Source: Actinocatenispora sp963815125
Lineage (GTDB): Bacteria; Actinomycetota; Actinomycetes; Mycobacteriales; Micromonosporaceae
NCBI GenBank assembly: GCA_963815125.1
Contig: CAWFFM010000002.1
Span: 744,001 to 808,000 of the forward strand
DNA length: 64,000 nucleotides
Reading direction: 5' to 3'
The notes below the pieces were generated by a model. That model did not search any database and had not been told where the DNA came from. It saw only the letters and a program-made list of their open reading frames with translations. Positions within the stretch are counted from its first letter, which is position 1. Each line of letters begins with the position of its first letter. A program made the position numbers and the translations under genes. Positions 52,001 through 60,570 of the stretch are shown in pieces.

Positions 52001-55000
52001 CGGGAGGACTTCCAGGTCAAGGTCGGCGGGTTCCGCATCGAGCTCGGTGAGATCGAGGCGGCGCTGCTGGCGCATCCGGCGGTGACCGGGGCGGTCGCCA
52101 CCGCGATCGGTGACCGGCGCGGTGCCAAGCAACTCGCCGGGTACGTGCTGCTCGACGCCGCCGGGGGCGAATGCCCGACCGTCGAGGAGTTCAAGCAGTT
52201 CTGCCGCGGCAGGCTACCCGCCTACATGGTGCCCGGTTCGGTGACGGTCCTCGACGACCTGCCGCTGACCGCGAACGGCAAGGTCGACCGGGCGGCCCTG
52301 CCGAGTCCGCGTGGGCAGCGGACGCACACCGCGGCGGCCACGCCCGCCGAGGAGATCCTGGTTTCGATCTGGTCCGCGCTACTGGGTACCGACTCCGTGT
52401 CGACCACCGACAACGTCTTCGAACTGGGCGCCGACTCGTTGCAGGCGCTGCGGGCGGTCGCCGACGCCGACGCCCGCGGGCTGCGGCTGTCTCTTCGCGA
52501 CGTGTTCGCGCATCCGACGATCGCCGAGCAGGCCGCCACGGTCGGCGCGGTCGACGACGCGGACGTGGCGCCGCTGACGCCGGACACGGCGGGACGCTAC
52601 GAGCCGTTCGGACTCACCGACGTCCAGCACGCCTACTGGCTGGGCCGTTCCGGACTGTTCGAACTCGGCGGCGTGTCGGCGCACCTGTATGTGGAGTTCA
52701 CCGCACAGCAGTTCGATCCGGCGCGGGCCACGACGGCGTTCCAGCAGCTCATTGCACGTCACGACATGCTGCGGGCGGTGGTGCGCGCCGACGGCCGCCA
52801 GCAGGTGAGCGAATCGGTGCCGGAGTTCCGCATCGACGTACAGGAGCTGTCCGGATACCCCGACAGCGACGCGCTCGAACAGCTGACCAGCACCCGGGAC
52901 CGGCTTTCCCGCGAGGTGCGCCCCGCCGAGCTCTGGCCACTGTTCGCGGTGGTGGCGCAGCATCTTCCTGGCGGTGACTGGCATGTGCACCTCAGCTTCG
53001 ACCTGCTGATCGCCGACGCCAGTTCGATCCAGTTGTTGATCGACGACTGGGCGCGGGTGTACACCGACCCGAAGAACGTGCCCGGGGCACCCGCTCTCAG
53101 CTTCCGTGACTATGTGCGCGCGGTCGGCTCCGCCGAGGACAGCGCAGCCTACCGCCGGGCGCGTGACTACTGGCTGGACCGGCTGGAGACCCTGCCACCG
53201 CCGCCGCAGCTGCCCGCGGCCGAACCGGACACCACCCGGCCCACCCGGTTCACCCGACGTGAGTTCGTCCTGGACCCGCAACGCTGGCAACGGCTGCGGG
53301 AGACAGCCGTGGCCGCCGGGATCACCCCGACCACCGCCATCACCGCCGGGTACGCCGACGTGCTCGGCGCCTGGGCGGGCAGCCACCATTTCACCCTGAA
53401 CGTGACGATCGGTGACCGGTTGCCGGTGCACCCCGACATCAACCAGGTGGTCGGTGACTTCACCTCGCTGATCCTGCTCGAGATCGACCAACGTGAACCG
53501 GTCGCCTTCACCGAACGGGCCCGCGCCATCCAACGTCAGCTCGGCCGCGACCTGGAACACCGGGCGTTCACCGGGGTCCGGGTACTGCGCGAACTGGCCA
53601 GGCTCCACGGGGTGGGCCGGGCCGCGATGCCGGTGGTGTTCACCAGCGTCATAGGCCGCGCCATCGGCGACGAGTCCGGCGCCGTGCCGGGCCTGGGACG
53701 CATACACGGCGCGGTCACCCAGACCCCTCAGGTGTCGCTGGACCACCAGGTGTACGAGCGGGCCGACGGCCTCGTGGTGTCCTGGGACGCGATCGACGAC
53801 CGTTACCCCGCCGGCATGCTCGACGCCGCGTTCGCCGCCTACCGTGACGCCCTGCACCAGTTGGCCGACGAGCCGCAGGCATGGCAGCAGACCCGGCTGG
53901 TGGCTTCCCCGGCGGGGACGGGCACCGAGGTGGCGTCGACGCCACTCGCCGCCCGGGTAGCCCGACCTCGCTCCGACAGCCAGGCACATACCGAGCCGGC
54001 GAACCCGACCGAGGAGATCCTGGCCGCCATCTGGGCGAAACTGCTCGGGCTGGACACCGTGTCCACCACCGGTGACCTGTTCGAACTGGGCGCCGACTCG
54101 CTGCTGGCGCTGCGGGCGGTCACCGATGCCGATGCACACGGGCTACGGATCACACTGCGCGACATCTTCGCCCAGCCCACCGTCGCCGGTCAGGCCGGCG
54201 TGGCCGAGGCGGTGGTCGGCGCCGACAGCGCCGTACCGGTGAACGGCCCGTCCGGTTTCACCCCGACGCAGCGCTGGTTTCTGTCCCAGGATCTGCCCGA
54301 GCGTCACCACTGGAACGACGCGTCGTTCCTGCTGTCGCTGCAGCGACCACTGGACCCGCAGATCCTTCGCCGTGCGCTGAGCCAGGTACTGGCCCACCAC
54401 GACGCCCTGCGGATGCGGTTCGCTCAGACCGACGGCACCTGGTCGGGCCGCATCGACACGCACGACCCGCAGGCGCCGCTGCCGTTCTCGGTACACGACT
54501 TTTCCGGTCTGGCCGGCCCGAAACAGAAGAAGGCCGTCACCGAGGTGTCCGACGAACTGCAACGCAGCCTGGACCTGGCCGAGGGCCCGGTACTGCGCGC
54601 CGCGTACTTCGACCTCGGTGAACGCCCGCACTGCCTGCTGGTACTCGCGCACTGGCTGGTGGTCGACCACTACTCGTCCCGGGTCCTGCTGCAGGACCTG
54701 CTCAACTGCTACGAGCAGTACCGTGACGGCGCCACGACGGCCGCGCTACCGGCGAAGAGCACATCGCTGCCGGACTGGGTGGCGGGCCTCACCGAGCGGG
54801 CGCAAAGCCCCGAACTCGCCGCGCAACTGCCGTACTGGACCGGGCCGGCACGCCGGCAGGCCACACCGTTGCGCTACGACGATCCGGACGGGGCCAATAC
54901 GCTGGAATCGCTGGAGACGGTCACGTTGCGGCTGGGTCATGACGTGACCGAGGCGGTGCTGCGCAGCGTGCCGAAGGCGTTCGGTACCGACATCGCCACG

Positions 55001-55573
55001 GTGCTGTGCACCGCGCTGGCGCGTACCGTGCCGGTGGCGGACGCCGGGCCGCGGCGGCTGCTGGTGGACCTGGAGCGCCACGGCCGCGACATCGTGCTGC
55101 CCGGCCTGGACGTGGGCCGTACCGTCGGCCGGTTCTCCACGATCACCCCGGTACTGCTCGCCCTCGACGACCGTGATCCGGTGGCCGGATCGCTGGTCGA
55201 GGTCTCACGCCAGCTCGCCGCGGTACCCGATCAGGGCAGCGGGTACGGCCTGCTGCGCTACCTCGGTGGGTACGGTGACGTGCTGGCAGCCATGCCGGCC
55301 GCGCAGGTCGGCCTCAACTACGTCGGGCAGGTCGACGAACTGTTCGTGCGCTCCGATCTGCTGAGCGTGCCGAGGATGTCCTACGGCGTGCAGCGCAGCC
55401 AGACCGGCACCCGGTTCCGTGCCCTGGACGTCCTGGGCTACGTGGTGGGCAGGCGGTTGTCGTTCACCTTGGGCTACAGCCGCAATCTGCATTCGGCGAC
55501 CACGATGAAACAGTTCGCGGCCGACTTCCGGGAGCAGTTGGAGAACCTCGCCGGCGAAGCACAGCAGCACTGA
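49079..55573 (+). CDS. NRPS with two heterocyclization domains: carrier-Cy-A(Cys)-PCP-Cy-PCP-E-like
   Basis: The start is GTG 49079 (GGAGG 5 bases upstream); 2164 residues. Domains: starter carrier with S58 in FFESIAAAEF; Cy1 about 120-560 with D254-x4-D259-x2-S262; adenylation domain about 577-1075 with YVIFTSGSTGRPKGV (723-737), A10 Lys1068 and code residues D772 L773 W776 N815 L843 S845 L869 I877 W878; PCP1 S1120; Cy2 about 1173-1605 with D1308/D1313/S1316; PCP2 S1674; E-like domain about 1726-2164. The code differs from the known Cys code DLYNLSLIW only at Tyr to Trp. One A domain for two Cy-PCP units mirrors yersiniabactin HMWP2. The terminal domain has epimerization hallmarks (DLERHGRD, SGYGLLRYLGG, VGLNYVGQ) but HHxxxDG reads HWLVVDH (1858-1864). 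There is no thioesterase or reductase domain. Confidence 0.9.
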   Translation: MNIGLDKSPVVLEREQLRDADGPARAQLLRCYVRGLCAEILSGWVPGTGDDEVLFFESIAAAEFTAVLERDLHLNVPLSTLIEEPTIARVAELIDGALDEAGGPAAEGAAGFVADEAARFEPFGLTDVQHAYWLGRAGMFELGGVSAHLYLEFTSPEFDVPRATRAFRAVIARHDMLRAVIRPDGRQQVLAEVGDFTVEYEDLSALEPSAAAQRVQVVRDRMSHEVRPADTWPLFGVCAQLLPDGSWRLHLSFDLLVADAGSIQLLLGEWSRLYADPDTVLAPIGVSFRDYVRAVSDAQHLPNFQQARRYWLDRLASLPPAPELPLRAEQGEAQGAAGRFARREFLLDQPRWQRLREAANTAGVTPSVMMAAAYAEVLAAWAKSRRFTLNLTVGDRLPVHPDIRQVVGDFTSLILLEVDYRQAAPFRDRAQTLQRQLWRDLEHRAFSGVRVLRELARVRGTARTGMPVVFTSVLGERIGAADASLPGLGAVTGAVSQTPQVHLDHQIYERPDGLVVSWDAVEGLFPPGMLDTAFAAYRDLLYRLADGADAWQAEDLLERRRAPQPMLDSGATVPEGLLHQAVAAVAGQRGEQLAVVAGARRLTYRELVSRARRVARQLRAWGVRRGDLVAICMHKGWEQVVGALGVLEAGAGYVPLDPSWPQQRILDVCAQTHARVVLTHRALDGQIGWPAEVCAAAVDDDTLWARVDDAPLPVRAEPGDVAYVIFTSGSTGRPKGVVIEHRGALNTVAEVNRRFGVCASDRVLAVSSLSFDLSVWDLFGPLSVGGTVVLPDPGTSRDPQHWAQLCAAEQVSVWNSVPALYELFVEYLATQSQAPEMALRLALLSGDWIPLSLPPRSRQVCPDTSLVSLGGATEASIWSICHPIGAVDPGWASIPYGRALANQSVHVLDEQLAPRPTWAVGELYIGGAGVARGYWADPQRSAERFLHHPVSGEYLYRTGDLGRHLPDGEIEFLGREDFQVKVGGFRIELGEIEAALLAHPAVTGAVATAIGDRRGAKQLAGYVLLDAAGGECPTVEEFKQFCRGRLPAYMVPGSVTVLDDLPLTANGKVDRAALPSPRGQRTHTAAATPAEEILVSIWSALLGTDSVSTTDNVFELGADSLQALRAVADADARGLRLSLRDVFAHPTIAEQAATVGAVDDADVAPLTPDTAGRYEPFGLTDVQHAYWLGRSGLFELGGVSAHLYVEFTAQQFDPARATTAFQQLIARHDMLRAVVRADGRQQVSESVPEFRIDVQELSGYPDSDALEQLTSTRDRLSREVRPAELWPLFAVVAQHLPGGDWHVHLSFDLLIADASSIQLLIDDWARVYTDPKNVPGAPALSFRDYVRAVGSAEDSAAYRRARDYWLDRLETLPPPPQLPAAEPDTTRPTRFTRREFVLDPQRWQRLRETAVAAGITPTTAITAGYADVLGAWAGSHHFTLNVTIGDRLPVHPDINQVVGDFTSLILLEIDQREPVAFTERARAIQRQLGRDLEHRAFTGVRVLRELARLHGVGRAAMPVVFTSVIGRAIGDESGAVPGLGRIHGAVTQTPQVSLDHQVYERADGLVVSWDAIDDRYPAGMLDAAFAAYRDALHQLADEPQAWQQTRLVASPAGTGTEVASTPLAARVARPRSDSQAHTEPANPTEEILAAIWAKLLGLDTVSTTGDLFELGADSLLALRAVTDADAHGLRITLRDIFAQPTVAGQAGVAEAVVGADSAVPVNGPSGFTPTQRWFLSQDLPERHHWNDASFLLSLQRPLDPQILRRALSQVLAHHDALRMRFAQTDGTWSGRIDTHDPQAPLPFSVHDFSGLAGPKQKKAVTEVSDELQRSLDLAEGPVLRAAYFDLGERPHCLLVLAHWLVVDHYSSRVLLQDLLNCYEQYRDGATTAALPAKSTSLPDWVAGLTERAQSPELAAQLPYWTGPARRQATPLRYDDPDGANTLESLETVTLRLGHDVTEAVLRSVPKAFGTDIATVLCTALARTVPVADAGPRRLLVDLERHGRDIVLPGLDVGRTVGRFSTITPVLLALDDRDPVAGSLVEVSRQLAAVPDQGSGYGLLRYLGGYGDVLAAMPAAQVGLNYVGQVDELFVRSDLLSVPRMSYGVQRSQTGTRFRALDVLGYVVGRRLSFTLGYSRNLHSATTMKQFAADFREQLENLAGEAQQH

Positions 55574-55579
55574 AACGAC

Positions 55580-55642
55580 GGGCCCGGCCACCGGCCGGGC
55601 CCTTCGTCGCAGATCCGTGGTGGGCCGGGCATCGCCCGGCCC
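55580..55642. terminator. Two hairpins between convergent NRPS and MMPL genes
   Basis: GGGCCCGGCC/GGCCGGGCCC (55580-55602, 3-base loop) is followed by GGGCCGGGC/GCCCGGCCC (55622-55642, 3-base loop). Both are perfect. They lie between the NRPS stop and the stop of the leftward MMPL gene and should act as a bidirectional terminator. Confidence 0.8.
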
Positions 55643-55650
55643 GCAGCAGG

Positions 55651-57885
55651 TCAGCCGCCGCTGGTGGTCTCCCCGGCCGGCTGCAGTACCGCCGGCTCGG
55701 CCGGGGAGTCGGATTCCCGCAGACCGATCCGGTCGTGCAGCCGGCGAAGCGGCCCCGGTGCCCACCAGTTCGCCCGGCCGAGCAGCCGCATGAACGCCGG
55801 CACCAGCAGCACCCGGATCACCGTGGCGTCGACCAGTACGGCCAGCGCCATACCGAGGCCGATCTCCTTGACCGAGGTGATCCCGGAGGAGGTGAACGCG
55901 ATGAACACGATCGCGATCAGTACCGCGGCCGCGGTGATCAGTCGGCCCGTGCGTTCCAGGCCGGCCGCGACCGCACGGGTGTTGTCGCCGCTGCGGTCGT
56001 AGTCCTCCTTGATCCGCGACAGCAGGAACACCTCGTAGTCCATCGACAGGCCGAAGGTGATGCAGAACAGCAGCATCGGCACGGTCCAGATGATCGCGTC
56101 GGTGACGATGAAATCGCCGAACAGTCCGCGCAGGTGCCCGTCCTGGAAGATGAAGACGAGCGCGCCGAACGTGGCGGACAGGCTCAGGGTGTTGAGGATC
56201 AGCGCCTTCAACGGTATGACCAGGCTGCCGGTGAGCAGGAACAGCACCACGAACAGGCTGACCGCCACCACGGCGAACACCCACGGCAGGGTGTCGGAGA
56301 TCGAGGACTGCGCGTCGACCAGCTGCGCGGCGTCGCCGGTGACCGTGGCCGGCGCCGGCGCCTTCGTGTGCCGGATGTCGCGGACCAGTGCCTGGGCGTC
56401 GTCGGACAGCGGATCGCGCGCAGTGCCGATCACGGTCAGGTACGTCGAGCCGGCCGTGGCGTAGCGGCCGGAGACCGCGGTCGGTGCAGCGATGCGTGTG
56501 CCGTCGGCGAAGGTACCGGCCGCCGAGTCCACCCGGGCCACCTTCGACAGCTGGGACAGTGTCGTGGCGTAGTCGGCCACGGCGCCCGCGTCGCTGGCGC
56601 CCACCCCGTGCACGTACACCGTGAGCGGGTGGAACTCCCGCTCGTCGAAGGAACGTTTCAGGACGTCACCAACCTGCGCAGACTCCGAGGACCGGGGCAT
56701 CACCCGTTCGTCGGGAAGGCTGATGCGCAGGTGCAGGAACGGCGCTCCGAGCACCCCCAGTACGAGCACACCCAGCAGCAGCACCACCACCGGGCGGCGC
56801 ATCACCCCGGTGGCCAGCCGGTACCAGAACCCGGTGTGCATCGGGCGAGCGGCGCGCGGCCTGCGGATCCGTAGCTTGTCCACCCGTTTGCCGAGTACCG
56901 CCAGCAGCGCCGGCAGCACGGTCAACGACGCCGCTGCCGCCAGCAGAGTGACCGGGATACCGGCGTAGGCGAAGGAACGCAGGAAGTAGTACGGGAACAG
57001 CAGCAGACCCGACATGGCCAACGCCACCACCAGGGCGGAGAACAGCACCGAACGGCCGGCGGTACGCAGACTGGTGCCGATCGCCGTCGCGACGTCGGCA
57101 CCACCGGCCAGTTCCTCCCGGTAGCGGGAGACGATCAGCAGGCTGTAGTCGATGGCCAGGCCGAGCCCCAGACCGATCGTCACCTCCATCGCGAACACCG
57201 ACACCGAGGTGACCGTGGTCAGCATGCGCAGCAGGAAGATCGTGCCGAGCATGATGACCGCGGCGAGCGCCAACGGCAGGAACGCCGCGACCACACTCCC
57301 GAACACCACCACCAGCACCACGAGGGTGACCGGGAACGCGATCGACTCCGCTTTCACCAGGTCCTGTTGGGACTGGTCGGACAGTTCCTGGTTGACCTCG
57401 GCGGTTCCACCGAATCGGACGCTCAGCCCATCGACCGTGCCGTGGTAGTGCGGCCGAAGCCTGGTCAGGGTGTTCTTGATGGTGTCGTCGTCACCGGTGA
57501 GTCTCGCCGCCACGACAGCCTTCTGGCCGTTGCCGGAGCGCAGCGCGCGGGCCCTGCCGGCCGCCCAGTACGAGGTGACGTCCGCGACGCGGTCCTCGGC
57601 CGCGAGCCGGTGGGTCAGCCGGGCGCCGGCCGCCGCGACCGCCGGGTCGTCGACCCCGCGGCGGTCGCTGATCAGCAGTACCAGGTTCGCCTGACCGGTG
57701 TGGAAGTCAGCGGCCAGCGCGGAGGTCGCCTTCGCCGACTCCGTGTGCGGGTCGGTGTAGCCGCCGACGGACAACCTGGTGGACAGATCACCACCGAACA
57801 CACCACTGAGGATCAGAAACACCACGGTGACCACCAGCACCGCCCAGCGCCGCCGGACCAGTACCTGCGCCGCCCGTTCAATCAT
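55651..57885 (-). CDS. MMPL-family RND transporter
   Basis: The 744-residue product has the MMPL layout of two repeats, each with one membrane helix, a large extracytoplasmic domain and five more helices. The proton-relay-type motifs are visible as IDYSLLIVSRYREE (first repeat) and SMDYEVFLLSRIKEDYDRSGDN (second repeat). MMPL proteins export lipids and lipopeptides in actinobacteria and often pair with FAAL genes. It is the last gene of the leftward ABC ATPase-permease-FAAL-MMPL operon, 36 bases after FAAL. It is the likely exporter of the NRPS product. The start has AGGAGA upstream. Confidence 0.9.
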   Translation of the reverse strand: MIERAAQVLVRRRWAVLVVTVVFLILSGVFGGDLSTRLSVGGYTDPHTESAKATSALAADFHTGQANLVLLISDRRGVDDPAVAAAGARLTHRLAAEDRVADVTSYWAAGRARALRSGNGQKAVVAARLTGDDDTIKNTLTRLRPHYHGTVDGLSVRFGGTAEVNQELSDQSQQDLVKAESIAFPVTLVVLVVVFGSVVAAFLPLALAAVIMLGTIFLLRMLTTVTSVSVFAMEVTIGLGLGLAIDYSLLIVSRYREELAGGADVATAIGTSLRTAGRSVLFSALVVALAMSGLLLFPYYFLRSFAYAGIPVTLLAAAASLTVLPALLAVLGKRVDKLRIRRPRAARPMHTGFWYRLATGVMRRPVVVLLLGVLVLGVLGAPFLHLRISLPDERVMPRSSESAQVGDVLKRSFDEREFHPLTVYVHGVGASDAGAVADYATTLSQLSKVARVDSAAGTFADGTRIAAPTAVSGRYATAGSTYLTVIGTARDPLSDDAQALVRDIRHTKAPAPATVTGDAAQLVDAQSSISDTLPWVFAVVAVSLFVVLFLLTGSLVIPLKALILNTLSLSATFGALVFIFQDGHLRGLFGDFIVTDAIIWTVPMLLFCITFGLSMDYEVFLLSRIKEDYDRSGDNTRAVAAGLERTGRLITAAAVLIAIVFIAFTSSGITSVKEIGLGMALAVLVDATVIRVLLVPAFMRLLGRANWWAPGPLRRLHDRIGLRESDSPAEPAVLQPAGETTSGG

Positions 57886-57921
57886 CCCTGTCTCCTGGTG
57901 TGGTTCGGGTCGGACGCCCGG

Positions 57922-59697
57922 TCAGGCGCCCGGTGTGGTGACGGCCGGGCGGCCGGCGGTGGCCAGCACTGGCAGCTGCCCGGCGAGATACTGGCTCCGG
58001 CACAGGCTGCGCTGACGTTTGCCGGAACTGGTCTTCGGAATGGTGGCGGGGGAGCAGATGACCACCTCGGTTGGTGGTACCGCCATGGTCCGCCGCAACG
58101 CCGCGAGCACATCGGTCGCGACCTGCGCGGCCCGCTCGGCGCCCCGGTTGGTCTCCGCGACCAGCACCATGTGTTCGGTGCCCGGCAACGCGAAGGCGAT
58201 GGTGTTGCCGGCGCGTACCCCGGGTACGTGCTCGGCCTCGTTCTCGAACTCCTCCGGGTACAGGTTGCGCCCGTTGAGGATGATCATGTCCTTGCGGCGT
58301 CCGCAGATCACCAGCCCGTCCGGGCTCAGGTAGCCCAGGTCACCGGTACGCAACCAGCCGTCCACGATCGTCTCGGCGGTGGCCTGCGGGTCCTGCCAGT
58401 AGCCGGACATCACCCCGGGGCCATGGATGTGGATCTCGCCGACGGTGAAGTGCGGCAGGTCGGCACCGTCGGTGTCACGGATCGCGATCTCGCTACCTGG
58501 TACCGGATAGCCACAGGCCACCAGCTGCCGTGCGTTCGGTCCGTCCTGGCCGACCAGGCGCGCCCGCCCCGCCCGGGTCAGTTCCTCACCGTCCACCCAG
58601 TGCACCGCGAGCGGGGTACCGGGCGGCCGCAACGTGACCGCGAGTGTCGCCTCGGCCATGCCGTACACGGGGCACAGGGCATGTTGGTCCAGCCCGTACT
58701 GCCGGCCCGCTTCGGTGAACGTCTCCAGGCTGGCCGCGTGGATGGGCTCGGCGCCGTTGAGTGCCCACCGCAGACTGGACAGGTCCAGCTCGTAGGTCGA
58801 GCGGCGCATCAGCCGACCGGCGAGCGCGTACGCGAAGTTCGGTGCGGTGGTGATGCCCACCCGGTAGCGTGACGCGGCCGTCAGCCAGGACATCGGGTTG
58901 GTCAGGAAGTTCTCCGGCGGCAACAGCACCAGGTCCGAGCCGCGTGCCAGCACCGCGATCATCCCGATGATGCCCATGTCGTGGTGCAACGGCAGCCAGA
59001 TCATGCCGGTGTCCTCCGGCATGACACCGTAACTGGTCCAGATCCCGGCCGTGTTGCCCAGCAGGTGGCGGTGGGTGATGGTGGCCGCCCGGGACGGCCC
59101 GGTGGTACCGGAGGTGAACTGCAGCAGCGCCAGAGCGTCCGGGTCGTCGGCCGGTGGTCCGGGCAGCAGCGGCCCGCCGCCGGCGGTGAGTACGCCGAGA
59201 GCCACCACATCGGGTGAGTCGGTGTCGCCGTCGGCACCCAGCGCGGCACTCAGTTCGTCGACGAACGCGTCCGGGACGCACAACAGCCGGGCACCGGCCG
59301 CGCCGATACGTCGGCGCATGTCCGCGGCGTAGCGGTCCATCGGCTGGCGGCGACGGCCCGGCAGCGGCAGCACCACCGGCGCCGCCCCGGCGCACCAGAT
59401 CCCGAACAGCGCCAGTACCAGCGCCTCGTCGGTGGAGGACAGTACGCATACCCGGTCACCGGGCCGCACACCGCGTCGACGCAGCTCGTAGGCGACCTGC
59501 CGGGCCCGGGCCTCCAGCTCGGCGTACGGTAGCCGACGCTCGTTGAGCTCCCGGTCCAGCAGGATGATGCCCTTGCCGGTACGGGCGATCTGGGCCAGGA
59601 CCCCGGGGATCGTCGCCGCGCCGTAGTAGTCGGCGTAGTCGGTGACGACCGGCCACGGCTCGTACGTGCCGGTGGACCGGTCTGCTTGGACGGACAT
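57922..59697 (-). CDS. Fatty-acyl-AMP ligase (FAAL)
   Basis: The 591-residue adenylating enzyme has FTSGTTGPSRAATITHRHLLGN (P-loop), WLPLHHDMGIIGMIA, NGAEPIHAASLETFTEA, VYGMAEATLAV and GRRKDMIILNGRNLYPEEFE. These features mark FAALs, which make acyl-adenylates and hand them to a carrier protein, unlike CoA ligases. The obvious acceptor is the N-terminal carrier of the NRPS (S58). It lacks its own carrier domain. The ATG has GGGAGG upstream. The acyl chain length is not readable from the sequence. Confidence 0.88.
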   Translation of the reverse strand: MSVQADRSTGTYEPWPVVTDYADYYGAATIPGVLAQIARTGKGIILLDRELNERRLPYAELEARARQVAYELRRRGVRPGDRVCVLSSTDEALVLALFGIWCAGAAPVVLPLPGRRRQPMDRYAADMRRRIGAAGARLLCVPDAFVDELSAALGADGDTDSPDVVALGVLTAGGGPLLPGPPADDPDALALLQFTSGTTGPSRAATITHRHLLGNTAGIWTSYGVMPEDTGMIWLPLHHDMGIIGMIAVLARGSDLVLLPPENFLTNPMSWLTAASRYRVGITTAPNFAYALAGRLMRRSTYELDLSSLRWALNGAEPIHAASLETFTEAGRQYGLDQHALCPVYGMAEATLAVTLRPPGTPLAVHWVDGEELTRAGRARLVGQDGPNARQLVACGYPVPGSEIAIRDTDGADLPHFTVGEIHIHGPGVMSGYWQDPQATAETIVDGWLRTGDLGYLSPDGLVICGRRKDMIILNGRNLYPEEFENEAEHVPGVRAGNTIAFALPGTEHMVLVAETNRGAERAAQVATDVLAALRRTMAVPPTEVVICSPATIPKTSSGKRQRSLCRSQYLAGQLPVLATAGRPAVTTPGA

Positions 59698-59733
59698 CGC
59701 GCCTCCCGGCGGTGCTTGTGGACGGTGCTGCGG

Positions 59734-60570
59734 TCATTCCTGGATCGCCCGGCGAAACAGCGGCACCACCACCACCTGGGTGACCACGACCGCGCCGAGC
59801 AGGACCGCGACGGCCGACAGCATCGGGCGGCCGAAATGGCCGGCCATCGCGGCGCGGGCGCCTTCCACCACGTAGCTGAACGGGTTCCAACGCGACACGG
59901 TGACCAGCCAGTCGGGAAGCAGATACACCGGTACCGCGGCCGGGCTGGTGAACATCAGCAGAATGAACAGCGGTGACATGGCCAGCGGCGCCTGCGGGTT
60001 CCAGGTGGTCAGCGCGACGATGTAGAACAATCCGCCGTAGCCGACCGACCAGACCGAACAGATCGCCAGCATCGTCAGGGCCCCACCGACACCGTCTATT
60101 CGGGCACCCAGCAGCAGGCTGACGACAAGGACGACGACTGCGGCGGGAAGGACCCGCACCGCGTCGAACAGCAGCCGGGACGCCAACATCGCGTTGGGTC
60201 TGACGTTGAGCAGCTTCATCCGGTCCAGGAAACCGGTCTGCACGTCCAGCACCAGCGCGGTCGCCGAGTAGCCGGAACCCATCATGCCGGCGAGCAGTAG
60301 CATCCCCGGCGCCATGTACGCGGTGTAGGGATGCACCGGGAAACCGGGCAGGGTCGCCACCCGCTGGTAGGACGCGGCCACCAGGGTCTCGGCGAACAGC
60401 GGGAACAGCACCGGGAACAGGAAGGCGATGACCGGGCTGCGTACCCCTTCCCGGAAGTTGCGCCGAAACAAGGTCCAGGTTTCCGCGGCGAGGGTCCGGG
60501 AGACCAGTACCGGGAGGCTGTCCCCGGTACTGGTGGGGCCTGGTTCCTCGATGGTGGCTGGCCGGCTCAT
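59734..60570 (-). CDS. ABC-2 type transporter permease (DrrB-like)
   Basis: The 278-residue membrane protein has six hydrophobic segments (for example VIAFLFPVLFPLFAETLVAA, MAPGMLLLAGMMGSGYSATAL, MSPLFILLMFTSPAAVPVYLLP) and the ABC-2 NPFSYVVEGARAAMAG motif near residue 232. It pairs with the adjacent ATPase, which it overlaps by one base. DrrAB-like systems export antibiotics and lipids. Here it is likely to act with the MMPL protein on the NRPS product. Confidence 0.88.
   Translation of the reverse strand: MSRPATIEEPGPTSTGDSLPVLVSRTLAAETWTLFRRNFREGVRSPVIAFLFPVLFPLFAETLVAASYQRVATLPGFPVHPYTAYMAPGMLLLAGMMGSGYSATALVLDVQTGFLDRMKLLNVRPNAMLASRLLFDAVRVLPAAVVVLVVSLLLGARIDGVGGALTMLAICSVWSVGYGGLFYIVALTTWNPQAPLAMSPLFILLMFTSPAAVPVYLLPDWLVTVSRWNPFSYVVEGARAAMAGHFGRPMLSAVAVLLGAVVVTQVVVVPLFRRAIQE

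Noticed and set aside
49745..54139. Long minus-strand frames (795 and 586 codons) opposite the NRPS
   Set aside because: Antisense shadows. The plus-strand NRPS motifs are intact throughout, and the antisense products look random.
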